From Lachnospiraceae bacterium (GTDB lineage Bacteria > Bacillota > Clostridia > Lachnospirales > Lachnospiraceae): a stretch of DNA of 64,000 nucleotides. The notes under the pieces are model-generated. The model worked only from the letters and a program-made list of their open reading frames with translations. It was not told where the DNA came from and did not search any database. Of this stretch, positions 44,495 through 55,089 are shown one piece after another. Within the stretch, counting starts at the first letter, position 1, and each line of letters starts with the position of its first letter. The translations under genes were made by a program, and so were the position numbers. The stretch is from positions 1 through 64,000 of the forward strand of contig JAEEVO010000002.1 in the NCBI GenBank assembly GCA_016290905.1. Reading direction: 5' to 3'.

Positions 44495-46726
44495 ATGGGC
44501 AAGTCTTTGTTTATAGCGGAAAAACCGAGTGTGGCACAGCAGTTTGCCGATGCCATTTCACATAATTCGAAACAGAGCTTTAAGAAGGGCGACGGGTTCA
44601 TCGAGTCGGAACAGTGCGTGGTGACATGGTGCGTGGGTCATCTTGTGACCATGAGCTATCCGGAGGAATACGATCCGGCTTTAAAGAAATGGACGCTTGA
44701 GGCCATCCCTTTCATACCGCAGACCTTTAAGTATGAGGTAATACCGAATGTTAAGAAGCAGTTCGGGATAGTAAAGGGACTGCTTAACCGTGATGATGTT
44801 GAAAAAATATACGTTTGTACCGACTCGGGACGTGAGGGAGAGTATATTTACAGGCTTGTGGATACGATGGCGAAGGTTCCCGCAACCAAGGACAAGCGCC
44901 GTGTATGGATTGATTCACAGACCGAAGAGGAGATAATGAGGGGAATCCGTGAGGCAAAGCCCCTTTCGGAATATGATGCGCTTTCCGATGCCGCTTACCT
45001 AAGGGCAAAGGAAGACTACCTGATGGGTATAAACTTTTCGAGAGTGCTGACACTCAAATACGGATACAGCGTAAGGAATTTCCTGAAAGAGGAAAAGTAC
45101 GGGGCAATCTCCGTCGGCAGGGTCATGACCTGTGTGCTCGGTATGGTTGTAAGGCGTGAGAGGGAGATAAGGGCCTTTGTCAAGACACCGTTTTACAGGG
45201 TAATCGCAGGCTGTGCGCTTCCCGATACGGCTCTCGATCCGCTTCAGTGCGAGTTCCGTGCTGTGGAAGGCTCGAAATATTTCAATACCCCGTATATGTA
45301 CAAGGAAAACGGCTTCAAGGAGCTTGAGACCGCACAGAAGCTTATTGCTGATGTGAGCGGTAAGGACAAGGATTCGCTTGTATTTTCCACTATTTACGGA
45401 AAAGGAAGCCAGAGTGCCGAGGTTCAGGCGGGAGATGTTCAGGGCGAAAAGGCTCAGACTGACGCCGGCCAGCCCGTGACAGGCTACAGGAATATATGTG
45501 AAGAGGGCTTAAAGGCAAAGGTTGCTTCGGTTGAGAAAAAGAAAGAGACCAAGAATCCGCCTCTCCTGTTCAACCTGGCGGAGCTTCAGAACGAATGCTC
45601 GAAGCTTTTTAAGATAAGCCCTGATGAAACGCTTGCGGTTACCCAGGAGCTGTACGAAAAGAAGCTTGTAACCTATCCCAGAACTGATGCAAGAGTGCTT
45701 TCTACAGCTGTAGCAAAAGAAATTGACAGAAATATTTCGGGCTTAAGGAACTTTGAGCCCATGAAGGAGTTCGCTGAAGAGGTCTTAAACGGAAAGAGCT
45801 TTGTGGGACTTGCAAAGACAAAGTATGTAAATGACAAGCAGATAACAGACCATTATGCCATAATCCCGACCGGACAGGGCTTCGGGGCACTGAACAGCTT
45901 AAAGCCGCTTAATAAAAAGGTTTATGAGCTTATCTGCAGAAGGTTCTTAAGTATTTTCTATCCGGCTGCAATATACAGGAAGATAACTCTTACGGTTGAG
46001 GCCGAAGGGGAGAAATTCATCGCGAACTTTAAAGCACTGGAGTCGGAAGGCTGGCTTAAGGTTGCCAAGGTGAGCAAGGCTGCGGATAAGGACGGAGCAG
46101 CGGGTGCGGATCAGAAGAAGCAGGGTAAGCCGGATGACGGAGGGGACGCATCAGGTGACGGACAGGAAGCCGAGGCTGAGGTACAGGAGCTTGGAACAGG
46201 CATACTGGAAGCTGTAGGGAAGCTAAAGAAAGGCTCTGAGCTGGATATAAAGGATTTCTCGATAAAGCTCGGGGAGACGGCTCCGCCCAAAAGATACAGC
46301 TCGGGTTCCATGATCCTTGCGATGGAAAATGCCGGTCAGCTTATAGAGGATGAGGAGCTTCGCGCCCAGATAAAGGGAAGCGGGATAGGTACGAGTGCTA
46401 CCCGCGCCGAGATACTCAAAAAGCTTGAGAGGATATCCTACCTTGCGATAAACAAGAAAACCCAGATAATAACCCCTACCTTAAAGGGGGAAGTTATCTA
46501 TGAAGTGGTAAATGCCACGATAAGAAGCCTGTTGAATCCCGATCTTACCGCAAGCTGGGAGAAAGGACTCACGGGAGTGGCCGACGGAAGCATCAAGGAA
46601 AATGAGTATATGGTCAAGCTTTCGTCATATATCACGAAGATGACGGAGGGGGTTAAGAATCTGTCAAATAATAACGCACTTGAAAATAATTTCAGATATG
46701 CAAAGAAGTTTTACGGAAAACCATAA
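44495..46726 (+). CDS. topB: DNA topoisomerase III
   Basis: A 743-residue type IA topoisomerase that relaxes and decatenates DNA. TOPRIM residues stand in 'AEKPSVAQ' and 'VCTDSGREGEYIYRL'; the catalytic tyrosine is in 'TYPRTDARVLS' (near residue 393). A hydrophilic insertion at about 527-566 ('KQGKPDDGGDASGDGQEAEA') is Ala/Asp/Gly-rich and looks like a flexible loop. The end 'SGIGTSATRAEILKKLERI' is typical. The track starts at 44381; the ATG at 44495 after GGGGGT is correct since it begins the fold with MGKSLFIAEKPS. No mobile-element genes stand nearby, so this is likely the chromosomal copy. Confidence 0.96.
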   Translation: MGKSLFIAEKPSVAQQFADAISHNSKQSFKKGDGFIESEQCVVTWCVGHLVTMSYPEEYDPALKKWTLEAIPFIPQTFKYEVIPNVKKQFGIVKGLLNRDDVEKIYVCTDSGREGEYIYRLVDTMAKVPATKDKRRVWIDSQTEEEIMRGIREAKPLSEYDALSDAAYLRAKEDYLMGINFSRVLTLKYGYSVRNFLKEEKYGAISVGRVMTCVLGMVVRREREIRAFVKTPFYRVIAGCALPDTALDPLQCEFRAVEGSKYFNTPYMYKENGFKELETAQKLIADVSGKDKDSLVFSTIYGKGSQSAEVQAGDVQGEKAQTDAGQPVTGYRNICEEGLKAKVASVEKKKETKNPPLLFNLAELQNECSKLFKISPDETLAVTQELYEKKLVTYPRTDARVLSTAVAKEIDRNISGLRNFEPMKEFAEEVLNGKSFVGLAKTKYVNDKQITDHYAIIPTGQGFGALNSLKPLNKKVYELICRRFLSIFYPAAIYRKITLTVEAEGEKFIANFKALESEGWLKVAKVSKAADKDGAAGADQKKQGKPDDGGDASGDGQEAEAEVQELGTGILEAVGKLKKGSELDIKDFSIKLGETAPPKRYSSGSMILAMENAGQLIEDEELRAQIKGSGIGTSATRAEILKKLERISYLAINKKTQIITPTLKGEVIYEVVNATIRSLLNPDLTASWEKGLTGVADGSIKENEYMVKLSSYITKMTEGVKNLSNNNALENNFRYAKKFYGKP

Positions 46727-46731
46727 AAAGA

Positions 46732-46760
46732 TAGACAATTGACAGAAAACGTGCTATAAT
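46732..46760 (+). promoter_or_regulatory. Promoter of the HD-GYP gene
   Basis: TAGACA (46732-46737), 17-bp spacer, TATAAT (46755-46760). The leader of about 70 nt contains a small hairpin, CCCGC-ttatt-GCGGG. Confidence 0.55.
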
Positions 46761-46837
46761 CAATTATGACGAATTACCCGCTTATTGCGGGCATTCTGTC
46801 TGAGCTAACCGGATACGCATCAGTTAAGGAGGTAATT

Positions 46838-47917
46838 ATGGAGCCTTCAAAACCCGAAAGAAGTATTGAGAGAATACCTATCAGCCGTGCAGTTCCGGGT
46901 ATGGAGCTGGCAAAGGATATATATTCACGTACAGATCAGATGGTCCTTGGAAGGGGATCTGTTTTGGATGCACAAAAGATATCAAAGATCATGTTCTATT
47001 CGGTAGATACCATTACGGTTTACAAGATGGCTACGGAATCCGAAAGAACCCTTACCGAACAGCTTAAGTCGAGTGTGGAGTTCAGAGAGTTTTCTCAGCG
47101 GTATGACAAGACGGTTACATCTTTTAAGGATTCCATGAATAAGGTCATTGCCGAGAACCGTGAGATAGACGGTGAGGAGCTTGTAGGTGAGGTTGAAGAC
47201 ATCATCGAACAGACAGGGAACAATTCACGTATCTTTAACATGCTTCACTGCATCCGGGATTATGATGAGATGACTTATGTTCACAGCATGAACGTCTCAC
47301 TTATCTGCAACTGCTTTGCAAGATGGCTTAATATGTCAAAGGATGAGATCAGGACGCTAACTCTTGGCGGCCTGCTTCACGACATAGGAAAGATCAGCGT
47401 CCCGAAGGATGTACTTCTCAAGCCTGATACATTGACGAACGATGAGTATGAGATCATTAAGACACACACTACCAGGGGCTATGAGATACTAAGGGATAAA
47501 AAGATTGATGACAAGATAAAGATGATAGCCCTTCAGCATCACGAACGTGCCGACAAAACGGGGTACCCTTACGGTAAGTCAGGAAATGAGGTTGAACCGT
47601 ATTCCATGATCGTTGCCATAGCGGATGTTTATGATGCAATGACCAGCGACAGGGTTTACCGACCCAGGCTCTGTCCTTTTGATGTCATTCAGAATTTTGA
47701 GGACGGAAACTATAAGTATAATGCAGGTTATCTTATCCCGCTGCTCGAACAGATCACGGAGGTTTATATAAACCATACCGTCCGTCTTTCAAATGACGCG
47801 GTAGGTAAGGTCGTTATGATAAACCGTACCGAGCTTGCAAAACCTGTTGTACAGGTACAGAATGAATTTATGGATCTTACAAAGTTCAGAAAACTGAAGA
47901 TCGCAGAAGTATTATAA
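46838..47917 (+). CDS. HD-GYP domain phosphodiesterase (cyclic di-GMP degrading)
   Basis: A 359-residue cytoplasmic protein. The first 130 residues form an undefined N-terminal region starting 'IPISRAVPGMELAKDIYS', common to clostridial HD-GYP proteins; the HD-GYP domain follows with 'GGLLHDIGKISVP', 'LKPDTLTNDEYEIIKTH', 'QHHERADKTGYPYG'. All metal ligands and the GYP motif are present, so it should hydrolyse c-di-GMP and affect motility or surface attachment. The track starts at 46766; the ATG at 46838 directly follows AAGGAGG. A family B repeat starts in its stop codon. Confidence 0.93.
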   Translation: MEPSKPERSIERIPISRAVPGMELAKDIYSRTDQMVLGRGSVLDAQKISKIMFYSVDTITVYKMATESERTLTEQLKSSVEFREFSQRYDKTVTSFKDSMNKVIAENREIDGEELVGEVEDIIEQTGNNSRIFNMLHCIRDYDEMTYVHSMNVSLICNCFARWLNMSKDEIRTLTLGGLLHDIGKISVPKDVLLKPDTLTNDEYEIIKTHTTRGYEILRDKKIDDKIKMIALQHHERADKTGYPYGKSGNEVEPYSMIVAIADVYDAMTSDRVYRPRLCPFDVIQNFEDGNYKYNAGYLIPLLEQITEVYINHTVRLSNDAVGKVVMINRTELAKPVVQVQNEFMDLTKFRKLKIAEVL

Positions 47918-47985
47918 CAAAAGAGATGCGGAGCATCGTTTTGTTATCGGGGAAACGCTAAAAGGCGTTTTCGAGGTGAAATTGA
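47914..47985 (+). repeat. Structured repeat family B, copy 3 (HD-GYP/AI-2E intergenic region)
   Basis: ATAACAAAA (overlapping the HD-GYP stop codon) pairs with TTTTGTTAT and encloses GATGCggaGCATC. The conserved tail follows: GGGGAAACGC-TAAAAG-GCGTTTTCGAGGTGA. It ends 26 nt before the ATG of the next gene. The inner hairpin is the same as the one in copy 1. Confidence 0.82.
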
Positions 47986-48010
47986 CCAAAAAGTTGAACG
48001 GAGGATTGTC

Positions 48011-49714
48011 ATGAAGGATGAAAAGCTGATCAGGGACAGACGCAATGTCAGCCTGTGGAAAAAATACGGCGGTATCGGCGTAATGGCTTTTCTGGTAATT
48101 GCAGCCGCCGTTCTTTTGATTTTCATACTTATCCGTTCGGAGGATTTCTCGGATGTCGTTTCCGGTATAAAGAGTGCCCTTACGCCCGTACTGGTAGGCA
48201 TAGTCCTTGCATATCTGATGAACCCGCTGATGGTGTTCTTTGAAAACGGACTGAAAACGGTTGTATTAAAGCATGCCCGGAAGATCACGAAGGCAAAGCG
48301 GTTCTGCAGGGTTGTCAGTCTTATACTTACACTCGTAATCTTTATTGGTGCGATCACACTGTTCCTTTACATGCTTGTTCCCAAGATCAGTGATACCATT
48401 GCAGGTACCGAGGAACAGGAAGGCCTGGTCGATACCATACCCAAGCAGGCCGAACAGTTGAGAATCTGGGTTGAGGACGAGCTGAGCGGAAACACAAAGC
48501 TTGCGATATTTGCAAGAGATACCTTTGACAACATAACCGATAAGATAGAAGAGTTTGTAAACGATACGTTTGCGGGTTTCGGATTTGAGAAAAAGGACAG
48601 CAGTCAGGATGCGGGTACAGATACGGGAGAAAACGCAGAAGATACGGAAAACGATCCCGGCCGGGCGGAGGATCCCGGTGAGATAAAGAAACTGACTCCG
48701 ATTAAGGACTCTACAAAAGAGGCCGAAGAAAAGAAAACCGACACGGACAAAGCTGCCGATGACAAAAAGGAACGTTCAAACAAGGCATGGGATACGCTGA
48801 CCAATATCTTAAAGATTCTTTGGGATGCGTTCGGAATTCTCTATGACATTATCATCGGTTTCATTTTCTCGATATATATCCTTCTAGCCAAGGATACCTT
48901 CGGGGCACACGCCAAAAAGCTTACGTTTGCAATCTTTAAGCGTAAGAATGCAAATGCTATCATAAGGATCACAAAGCAGTGTCATAAGAAGTTTACCGGT
49001 GCGATCACAGGTAAGATAATTGATTCGATAATTGTCGGAGTCATATGTTATATCGGCATGATGGTCATGAAGCTGCCGTATAAGGAACTGATAAGCGTTA
49101 TCGTAACGGTTACAAACGTCATCCCGTTCTTCGGACCGTATATCGGAGGCGTTCCCTGTGTATTCCTTATCCTTTGTAACTGCTTCGCTAACGACAATCT
49201 CTGGCCGGCACTTTATTTTGTGGTATTCCTGGTAGTGCTTCAGCAGTTTGACTGTAACTTCTTAGATCCCAGGATCGTAGGTAAATCAGTCGGATTATCG
49301 GCCTTTTGGGTACTGTTCGCCTGCGTTGTGTTCGGAGCTTTGTTCGGACTTCCGGGCATGCTTCTGGGCGTACCTACCATGGCTTGTGTTTACATGATCA
49401 TAAAAGAGATCGCGGAGTACAGGCTGAAACGGAAAGGTCTCGATCCGGATACCGAGTACTACATGAGTGTGGATAATGTCGATGAGCAGGAGCTCATAGT
49501 TGTGGATCCGCATGTTTCACCCGTAGCCATAAGCCCTGAGGAGTATGCGGAGAAAATGAGGAAGGAAGCTCTGGTTGAAGAAGATTCCGAGGATGCGGGA
49601 GACGAAGAAGATGAATCCGAAGAAGACGAACACACAGGTCACGATGACGCGGCGGAAGAAGAACCGGAGTATACGGAAGATAACAGTGAAAAGGATCCGG
49701 ATAAACAGCCTTGA
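48011..49714 (+). CDS. AI-2E family transporter (PerM-type)
   Basis: A 567-residue membrane protein with eight predicted helices. The first two ('GVMAFLVIAAAVLLIFILI', 'VLVGIVLAYLMNPLMVFF'), the later 'GVICYIGMMVMKLPYKELISVIVTVTNVIPFFGPYIGGVP' region and 'LDPRIVGKSVGLS' are characteristic. Between helices three and four lies a charged insertion (about residues 195-255), and the C-terminal 60 residues are very acidic. Family members export autoinducer-2 or act as Na+/H+ antiporters; the true substrate is unknown. GGAGG precedes the ATG. Confidence 0.92.
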   Translation: MKDEKLIRDRRNVSLWKKYGGIGVMAFLVIAAAVLLIFILIRSEDFSDVVSGIKSALTPVLVGIVLAYLMNPLMVFFENGLKTVVLKHARKITKAKRFCRVVSLILTLVIFIGAITLFLYMLVPKISDTIAGTEEQEGLVDTIPKQAEQLRIWVEDELSGNTKLAIFARDTFDNITDKIEEFVNDTFAGFGFEKKDSSQDAGTDTGENAEDTENDPGRAEDPGEIKKLTPIKDSTKEAEEKKTDTDKAADDKKERSNKAWDTLTNILKILWDAFGILYDIIIGFIFSIYILLAKDTFGAHAKKLTFAIFKRKNANAIIRITKQCHKKFTGAITGKIIDSIIVGVICYIGMMVMKLPYKELISVIVTVTNVIPFFGPYIGGVPCVFLILCNCFANDNLWPALYFVVFLVVLQQFDCNFLDPRIVGKSVGLSAFWVLFACVVFGALFGLPGMLLGVPTMACVYMIIKEIAEYRLKRKGLDPDTEYYMSVDNVDEQELIVVDPHVSPVAISPEEYAEKMRKEALVEEDSEDAGDEEDESEEDEHTGHDDAAEEEPEYTEDNSEKDPDKQP

Positions 49715-49766
49715 GGCTTAACGGATCGACGGACAAATTTTTAGTATTATTAGGCAGGATTAACAA

Positions 49767-50522
49767 ATGAGTAAGGTTTTTAGTGTAGATAACAAGTTTT
49801 TTTCAACGGTTAACAAGATAGTGGATATGATATGGCTGAGCTTCCTCTGGTCGTTCTGCAGCCTGCCGCTCTTGTTCCTTATATTTACTTTGATGACGGA
49901 GGAGACAAGTCTGTGGATACTTGCATTGATCCCCTTCGGAGCCGTAACCGTGGGACCGTCTTCGGCGGCACTTTATTATGCAATAGTAAAATCCGTAAGA
50001 CGTGAGAGAAGCTATGCGACAAAGTGCTTTTTCCACGGATTTAAGGTGAATTTCAAGCAGGGAGCCATAACATCCGTTCTGTACGGGATTGTTGCGACCA
50101 TCCTGCTCCTGGATTATTTCTGGGCCGAATCATTTACTCAGATAGGCGAGGATCTTGCACCGATAATGCGAGGAGTATTTATGGGAATGGGTATTTTCGT
50201 ACTGTTCTCACTGGTATGGCTCAATCCTTTACTTTCCCGTTTTGAACTCGGACTCAAGGAACTGATCAAAAACAGTATGATCATAGCAATAAAAAATATT
50301 TTCAGGACATTGATAATGGCGGGTATATGGGTCGGACTCGGCTACTGCTTCATCAATTTCTTTAATGTGATCGTATATTATCTGATATTTATTCCTTTTA
50401 CTATACCGGCTCTTTCGGCGCTTATAAGGTCCTTCATCATAGAACCGGTATTTAAGCGCATCACCGGAGATCCCAACGAAGACTCCGACAAAGAAGAAGT
50501 CGACGCATGGTATGCAGAATAA
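49767..50522 (+). CDS. YesL-like DUF624 membrane protein
   Basis: A 251-residue protein with five or six helices. The beginning 'FFSTVNKIVDMIWLSFLWSFCSLPL' and 'VTVGPSSAALYYAIVKSVRRE' are typical of DUF624 (YesL). Such proteins often accompany sugar importers and YesM/YesN regulators, but no importer lies nearby here. Function unknown. It ends one base before a family A repeat. Confidence 0.85.
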   Translation: MSKVFSVDNKFFSTVNKIVDMIWLSFLWSFCSLPLLFLIFTLMTEETSLWILALIPFGAVTVGPSSAALYYAIVKSVRRERSYATKCFFHGFKVNFKQGAITSVLYGIVATILLLDYFWAESFTQIGEDLAPIMRGVFMGMGIFVLFSLVWLNPLLSRFELGLKELIKNSMIIAIKNIFRTLIMAGIWVGLGYCFINFFNVIVYYLIFIPFTIPALSALIRSFIIEPVFKRITGDPNEDSDKEEVDAWYAE

Positions 50523-50647
50523 AGCTAAGAATTTTCCGCGAAAAAGACGAGGCTTTGCCTCGTCGCCGCGAAAAGAAAATTCTAAGCACCGGCAAATTGA
50601 GGTTGCACCTAAACACACGAGTAAACAGAAGACGCTTAAGCGGCGCA
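50523..50647 (+). repeat. Structured repeat family A, truncated copy (before glgB)
   Basis: GCTAAGAATTTTC and GAAAATTCTAAGC close a domain whose inner hairpin is GACGAGGC-ttt-GCCTCGTC. In the copy at 55090 the same hairpin is GCTTAGGC-ttt-GCCTAAGC, so both arms have changed together. The copy goes on with CACCGG and ACGAGTAAACA and then loses similarity; the GTTTATGAGTG and GGTGAATAGT parts are missing. It ends about 30 nt before the glgB start. Confidence 0.8.
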
Positions 50648-50678
50648 TATATTTTTACATAACACGGAGGCATGGGGT

Positions 50679-52964
50679 ATGGACAAAGAATTGTATGACA
50701 TTCTCGATTGGGGAGTAATGGAAGCACTGGAGTATTCCGAATGTGACGATCCTCACGCATGGCTTGGACCGCACAAGGTGAAGAACGGCGTTCTTTACAA
50801 CGCATTTATGCCGACGGCAAAATCTGTTTCCGTAAAGTTTGCCGATAAGACGGCGGAAATGACTCCGACCGACGGAAAAGGCAATTTCTCGCTTTTTGTG
50901 AAGGATAAGACCATAAAGGAATACAAGCTTGCGGTTACTTACGATGACGGATCGAAGGCGGTTCTTTATGACGCATATTCCTATCCTGTAATGTTCAGTT
51001 CAGAGGATGAGGACAGGTTCATCCGTGGTATCCATTATGATGTTTACGAAAAGTTCGGTTCCCATGTAATGACCGTAAACGGTGTAAAGGGAGTTTATTT
51101 TGCCGTATGGGCTCCGAACGCCGAGAGGGTTAGCGTTGTGGGAGAGTTCAACATGTGGGACGGCAGGCGTTATCCCATGAGAAAGCTCCGCGCTTCGGGA
51201 GTTTTTGAGCTGTTTATTCCCGGACTCGATGAGGGTCTGGTATATAAATACGAGATAAAGGCAAAGAACGGGCTTGCATTTTTAAAGACCGATCCTTACG
51301 GCAACAGGTTTGAGCTCAGGCCTGAAAATGCGACAATAGTAACAACTCTTGATTTTGACTGGTCGGATTCCGAGTGGATAGAGAAGAGAAAAGCACAGAA
51401 CATAGATAAGATCCCCATGTCGATCTACGAGGTACATCTTGGTTCGTGGTTAAAGAAGGGCGAAGGAGATGACGATTTCTATAATTACAGGGAAATCGCC
51501 GTTAAGCTTGCAAAATATGTCAAGAAGATGGGATATACCCATCTTGAGCTGCTTCCCGTAATGGAGCATCCTTTTGACGGATCGTGGGGCTATCAGGTAA
51601 CCGGTTACTATGCAGCAACCTCGCGTTACGGAACGCCTCAGGATTTCATGTATTTCATGAACTATATGCATAACGAGGGCATAGGCGTTATCCTTGACTG
51701 GGTACCCGCTCATTTCCCCAAGGACGCATTCGGACTTGCAAGGTTTGACGGATCGTGCCTGTATGAGCATAAGGATCCGAGACTCGGAGAGCATCCGGAC
51801 TGGGGTACGCTGATATTTGACTTCGGTCGTCCCGAGGTATCGAATTTCCTTATCGCAAACGCTCTTTTCTGGGTAAAGAAATATCATGCGGACGGCATAA
51901 GGATGGATGCCGTTGCATCAATGCTCTATCTTGATTACGGAAGAAGGAACGGAGAATGGGTAGCAAATAAGTACGGCAGCAACGAGAATCTCGAAGCTAT
52001 AGAGCTGTTAAAGCATCTTAACTCCATCTTCCATAAGTGCAATGACGGAGCTGTGATCATTGCTGAGGAATCAACCGCATGGCCGAGGATCACAGGAAAA
52101 GTTGAAGACGAAGGTCTCGGCTTCGACTTAAAGTGGAACATGGGCTGGATGAACGATTTTACCGGCTACATGAAGCAGGATCCTCTCTTCAGGAAGGGCT
52201 GCCACGGCATGCTTACCTTCAGTATGATGTATGCATACAGTGAGAAGTTTGTCCTTGTTCTTTCACATGACGAGGTTGTTCACGGTAAGTGCTCGATGCT
52301 GAACAAGATGCCCGGCTACCGTGTAGATAAATTTGCAAATCTCCGTGCGGCATACGGTTTCATGATGGGTCATCCCGGAAAGAAGCTGCTGTTCATGGGT
52401 CAGGAGTTTGCACAGGAGAGAGAATGGAGCGAGGAAAGAAGTCTTGACTGGGAACTTCTTGATGACGAGATGCATCAGAAGATGCAGAAATTCTGCGCAG
52501 ATCTTAATAAGCTGTATGTTACAAGACCTGCATGCACCGAGCTTGACAACGATCCCAACGGTTTCAAGTGGATGAGCTGTCTTGACGCGGACCACAGCAT
52601 TGTAAGCTTTATCAGATATGACGGAAAGAAGGAAGATACGCTGCTCTTTGTATTTAACTTCACGCCGGTTGTATATAATTATTTTATCCAGGCAGTTCCT
52701 TATGCCGGAAATTGGAAGGAAATACTTAACAGTGATTCCGAAAAGTACGGCGGAAGCGGAAGGGTTAATTCGAGGATAAGAAAATCGAGGCCCATGCCGA
52801 AGGACGGACAGAACAATTCCATAGAAATGGTGCTTCCTCCACTTTCGGTCTGCGTTTTCGAGTTTAAGCCCGTTCCGGTAAAGCAGGAAACGGAAGAAAA
52901 GATAACCAAAGCGCCTGAGAAAAAGAAGGTAAAGGTAGTTCCGATCAAGCCTTCATCAAAATAA
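50679..52964 (+). CDS. glgB: 1,4-alpha-glucan branching enzyme
   Basis: A 761-residue GH13 enzyme that makes alpha-1,6 branches in glycogen. Two N-terminal carbohydrate-binding domains precede the barrel ('GVYFAVWAPNAERVSVVGEFN' marks CBM48). All four GH13 regions are intact: 'DWVPAHFPKD' (near 340), 'DGIRMDAVASML' with the nucleophile Asp (near 408), 'IIAEEST' with the acid/base Glu (near 460), 'LSHDEVVHGKCS' (near 527). The chain is about 30-100 residues longer than usual, with a Lys-rich tail. GGAGG precedes the ATG. Confidence 0.97.
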   Translation: MDKELYDILDWGVMEALEYSECDDPHAWLGPHKVKNGVLYNAFMPTAKSVSVKFADKTAEMTPTDGKGNFSLFVKDKTIKEYKLAVTYDDGSKAVLYDAYSYPVMFSSEDEDRFIRGIHYDVYEKFGSHVMTVNGVKGVYFAVWAPNAERVSVVGEFNMWDGRRYPMRKLRASGVFELFIPGLDEGLVYKYEIKAKNGLAFLKTDPYGNRFELRPENATIVTTLDFDWSDSEWIEKRKAQNIDKIPMSIYEVHLGSWLKKGEGDDDFYNYREIAVKLAKYVKKMGYTHLELLPVMEHPFDGSWGYQVTGYYAATSRYGTPQDFMYFMNYMHNEGIGVILDWVPAHFPKDAFGLARFDGSCLYEHKDPRLGEHPDWGTLIFDFGRPEVSNFLIANALFWVKKYHADGIRMDAVASMLYLDYGRRNGEWVANKYGSNENLEAIELLKHLNSIFHKCNDGAVIIAEESTAWPRITGKVEDEGLGFDLKWNMGWMNDFTGYMKQDPLFRKGCHGMLTFSMMYAYSEKFVLVLSHDEVVHGKCSMLNKMPGYRVDKFANLRAAYGFMMGHPGKKLLFMGQEFAQEREWSEERSLDWELLDDEMHQKMQKFCADLNKLYVTRPACTELDNDPNGFKWMSCLDADHSIVSFIRYDGKKEDTLLFVFNFTPVVYNYFIQAVPYAGNWKEILNSDSEKYGGSGRVNSRIRKSRPMPKDGQNNSIEMVLPPLSVCVFEFKPVPVKQETEEKITKAPEKKKVKVVPIKPSSK

Positions 52965-52986
52965 TACATAGGAGATAGTTCTTGTT

Positions 52987-55089
52987 ATGGATCTGACACA
53001 GTATTTTGGTTCGAATACGTTTAACGATACCGTTATGAGGGAAAGGCTTCCGCTTGCCGTTTACAAGGCATTGAAGAAGACTATCGAGAACGGCGAGGAG
53101 CTGGACAGCGAGATAGCCGACACGGTTGCCAATGCCATGAAGCAGTGGGCTCTGGAAAGGGGCGCTACCCATTTTACGCACTGGTTCCAGCCTATGACCG
53201 GCGTTACCGCAGAGAAGCATGACTCCTTCCTTGCTGTAGGTGAAAAGGGCAGGGTTCTCATGGAGTTTTCCGGTAAGGAGCTCATCAAGGGTGAACCCGA
53301 CGCTTCATCATTCCCTTCGGGCGGACTCAGGGGTACCTTTGAAGCCAGGGGTTATACGGTATGGGACTGTACTTCACCGGCGTTCTTGAGAGAAGATGCT
53401 TCGGGCGTTACTCTCTGCATCCCTACGGCATTCTGTTCATATACGGGTGAAGCACTTGACAAGAAAACACCCCTGCTCAGATCAATGGAAGCCATTGACA
53501 AGCAGGCTACAAGGCTTCTTCATCTGTTTGGCAAAAAGGATGTTAAGCATGTTGAAGTATGTGTCGGAGCTGAACAGGAGTATTTCCTGATAGACCGTGA
53601 GAAATATCTTAAACGTGACGATCTGATATTTACCGGCAGGACCCTTTTCGGAGCAAAGCCTCCGAAGGGACAGGAGATGGACGATCATTATTTCGGAACG
53701 ATAAAGGAAAGAGTTTCTTTATTCATGCACGAGCTTAACGAAGAACTCTGGAAACTCGGTATCCACGCAAAAACACAGCATAATGAGGCAGCTCCCGCAC
53801 AGCACGAGCTTGCGCCCATTTTCAGTACAGTTAACATAGAGACGGACCACAATCAGCTTGTCATGGAATGTATGAAGAAGATCGCGGCAAGACACGGACT
53901 TGCATGCCTGCTTCATGAAAAGCCTTTTGCGGGCGTAAACGGTTCGGGCAAGCATAATAACTGGTCGCTCGTTACCGACCAGGGTGAGAACCTCATGAAG
54001 CCCGGAAAGAAGCCTCATGAGAATATGCAGTTCCTGCTCTTCCTTGCAGCAGTGATCAAGGCTACAGATGAGCATGCACAGCTTATCAGGATGTCGGCAT
54101 CCTGTCCCGGAAACGATCAGAGACTTGGCGGAGCAGAGGCACCGCCTTCGATAGTATCGATATTTATCGGTGAGCAGCTTGAGGACATACTTGCTCAGCT
54201 TATAAAGAGCGGTAAGGCTACAAGCTCTATAGAGCGTGAGAAGCTTACTTTCGGTGTCAGTTACATACCTTATATCAAGAAGGATGCTAATGACAGGAAC
54301 CGTACATCACCGTTTGCATTTACCGGAAACAAGTTTGAGCTCCGTATGGTCGGCTCATCCATGTCTATCGCAGATGCCAATACCGTGCTTAACAGCATTG
54401 TGGCCGATACTCTGGCTGAATTTGCAACAGAGCTTGAGAAAGCCAAGGATTTTGACAGTGCAGTGGTAAGTCTTATTTGCAAGACCATAAACGAACATAA
54501 ACGTGTCATATTCGACGGAAACGGATATTCAAAGGAATGGCTTGAGGAGGCTGCAAGAAGGGGACTTCCAAACAAGGAATCCTATGTTGACGCCATCGAA
54601 TGCCTGACCTATACCGATACGATAAATATGTTTGAGAGACAGGGTGTGCTTTCTAAGGCCGAGCTTGAAGCAAGGGCCGAGATAAGCTATGAGCTCTATT
54701 CCAAGACCATCAACATCGAGGCAAGGACCATGATCGAGATGGCGTCAAGGAAGTTCATCCCTGCAGCAGTAAAGCATGCAAAGCTTATCGCAGATACAAT
54801 AAATGCCGTAACGGCCGCACTTGATGAGACCGAGGCTGACAATACGAGGGAAATGCTCGGAGAATGCCTTGAGCTTTTAGGAGATGCAAGGCGCGCATTA
54901 AAGCGTCTGAACGACAATGTGAACACTGCCGCACGTATTACCGACGAGCAGGAAAAAGCCCACTACTTCAGAGACTATGTTGTAAGAGCCATGAGAGACT
55001 TACGAGAGCCCATCGACTCTCTCGAACTCCTCGTCGATGCCGACCTCTGGCCCGTCCCGACGTATGGAGAGATGATATTCGAGGTATAG
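52987..55089 (+). CDS. glnN: Glutamine synthetase type III
   Basis: A 700-residue enzyme that forms glutamine from glutamate and ammonia. Length and content fit GSIII, common in Bacteroidota, cyanobacteria and gut Clostridia, and not the 440-residue type I. Visible are '[19 protein letters not shown]' near the N terminus, '[11 protein letters not shown]', '[16 protein letters not shown]', and '[13 protein letters not shown]'. It follows glgB at 22 bp and may share its transcript. The C-terminal 100 residues are helical, as in the family. Confidence 0.97.
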   Translation: MDLTQYFGSNTFNDTVMRERLPLAVYKALKKTIENGEELDSEIADTVANAMKQWALERGATHFTHWFQPMTGVTAEKHDSFLAVGEKGRVLMEFSGKELIKGEPDASSFPSGGLRGTFEARGYTVWDCTSPAFLREDASGVTLCIPTAFCSYTGEALDKKTPLLRSMEAIDKQATRLLHLFGKKDVKHVEVCVGAEQEYFLIDREKYLKRDDLIFTGRTLFGAKPPKGQEMDDHYFGTIKERVSLFMHELNEELWKLGIHAKTQHNEAAPAQHELAPIFSTVNIETDHNQLVMECMKKIAARHGLACLLHEKPFAGVNGSGKHNNWSLVTDQGENLMKPGKKPHENMQFLLFLAAVIKATDEHAQLIRMSASCPGNDQRLGGAEAPPSIVSIFIGEQLEDILAQLIKSGKATSSIEREKLTFGVSYIPYIKKDANDRNRTSPFAFTGNKFELRMVGSSMSIADANTVLNSIVADTLAEFATELEKAKDFDSAVVSLICKTINEHKRVIFDGNGYSKEWLEEAARRGLPNKESYVDAIECLTYTDTINMFERQGVLSKAELEARAEISYELYSKTINIEARTMIEMASRKFIPAAVKHAKLIADTINAVTAALDETEADNTREMLGECLELLGDARRALKRLNDNVNTAARITDEQEKAHYFRDYVVRAMRDLREPIDSLELLVDADLWPVPTYGEMIFEV

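Noticed and set aside
42775-46726. Mobile island made of the DUF4143 ATPase and topB
   Set aside because: topB is sometimes carried by conjugative elements, but no integrase, relaxase, or attachment repeats are present and the flanking genes are ordinary.
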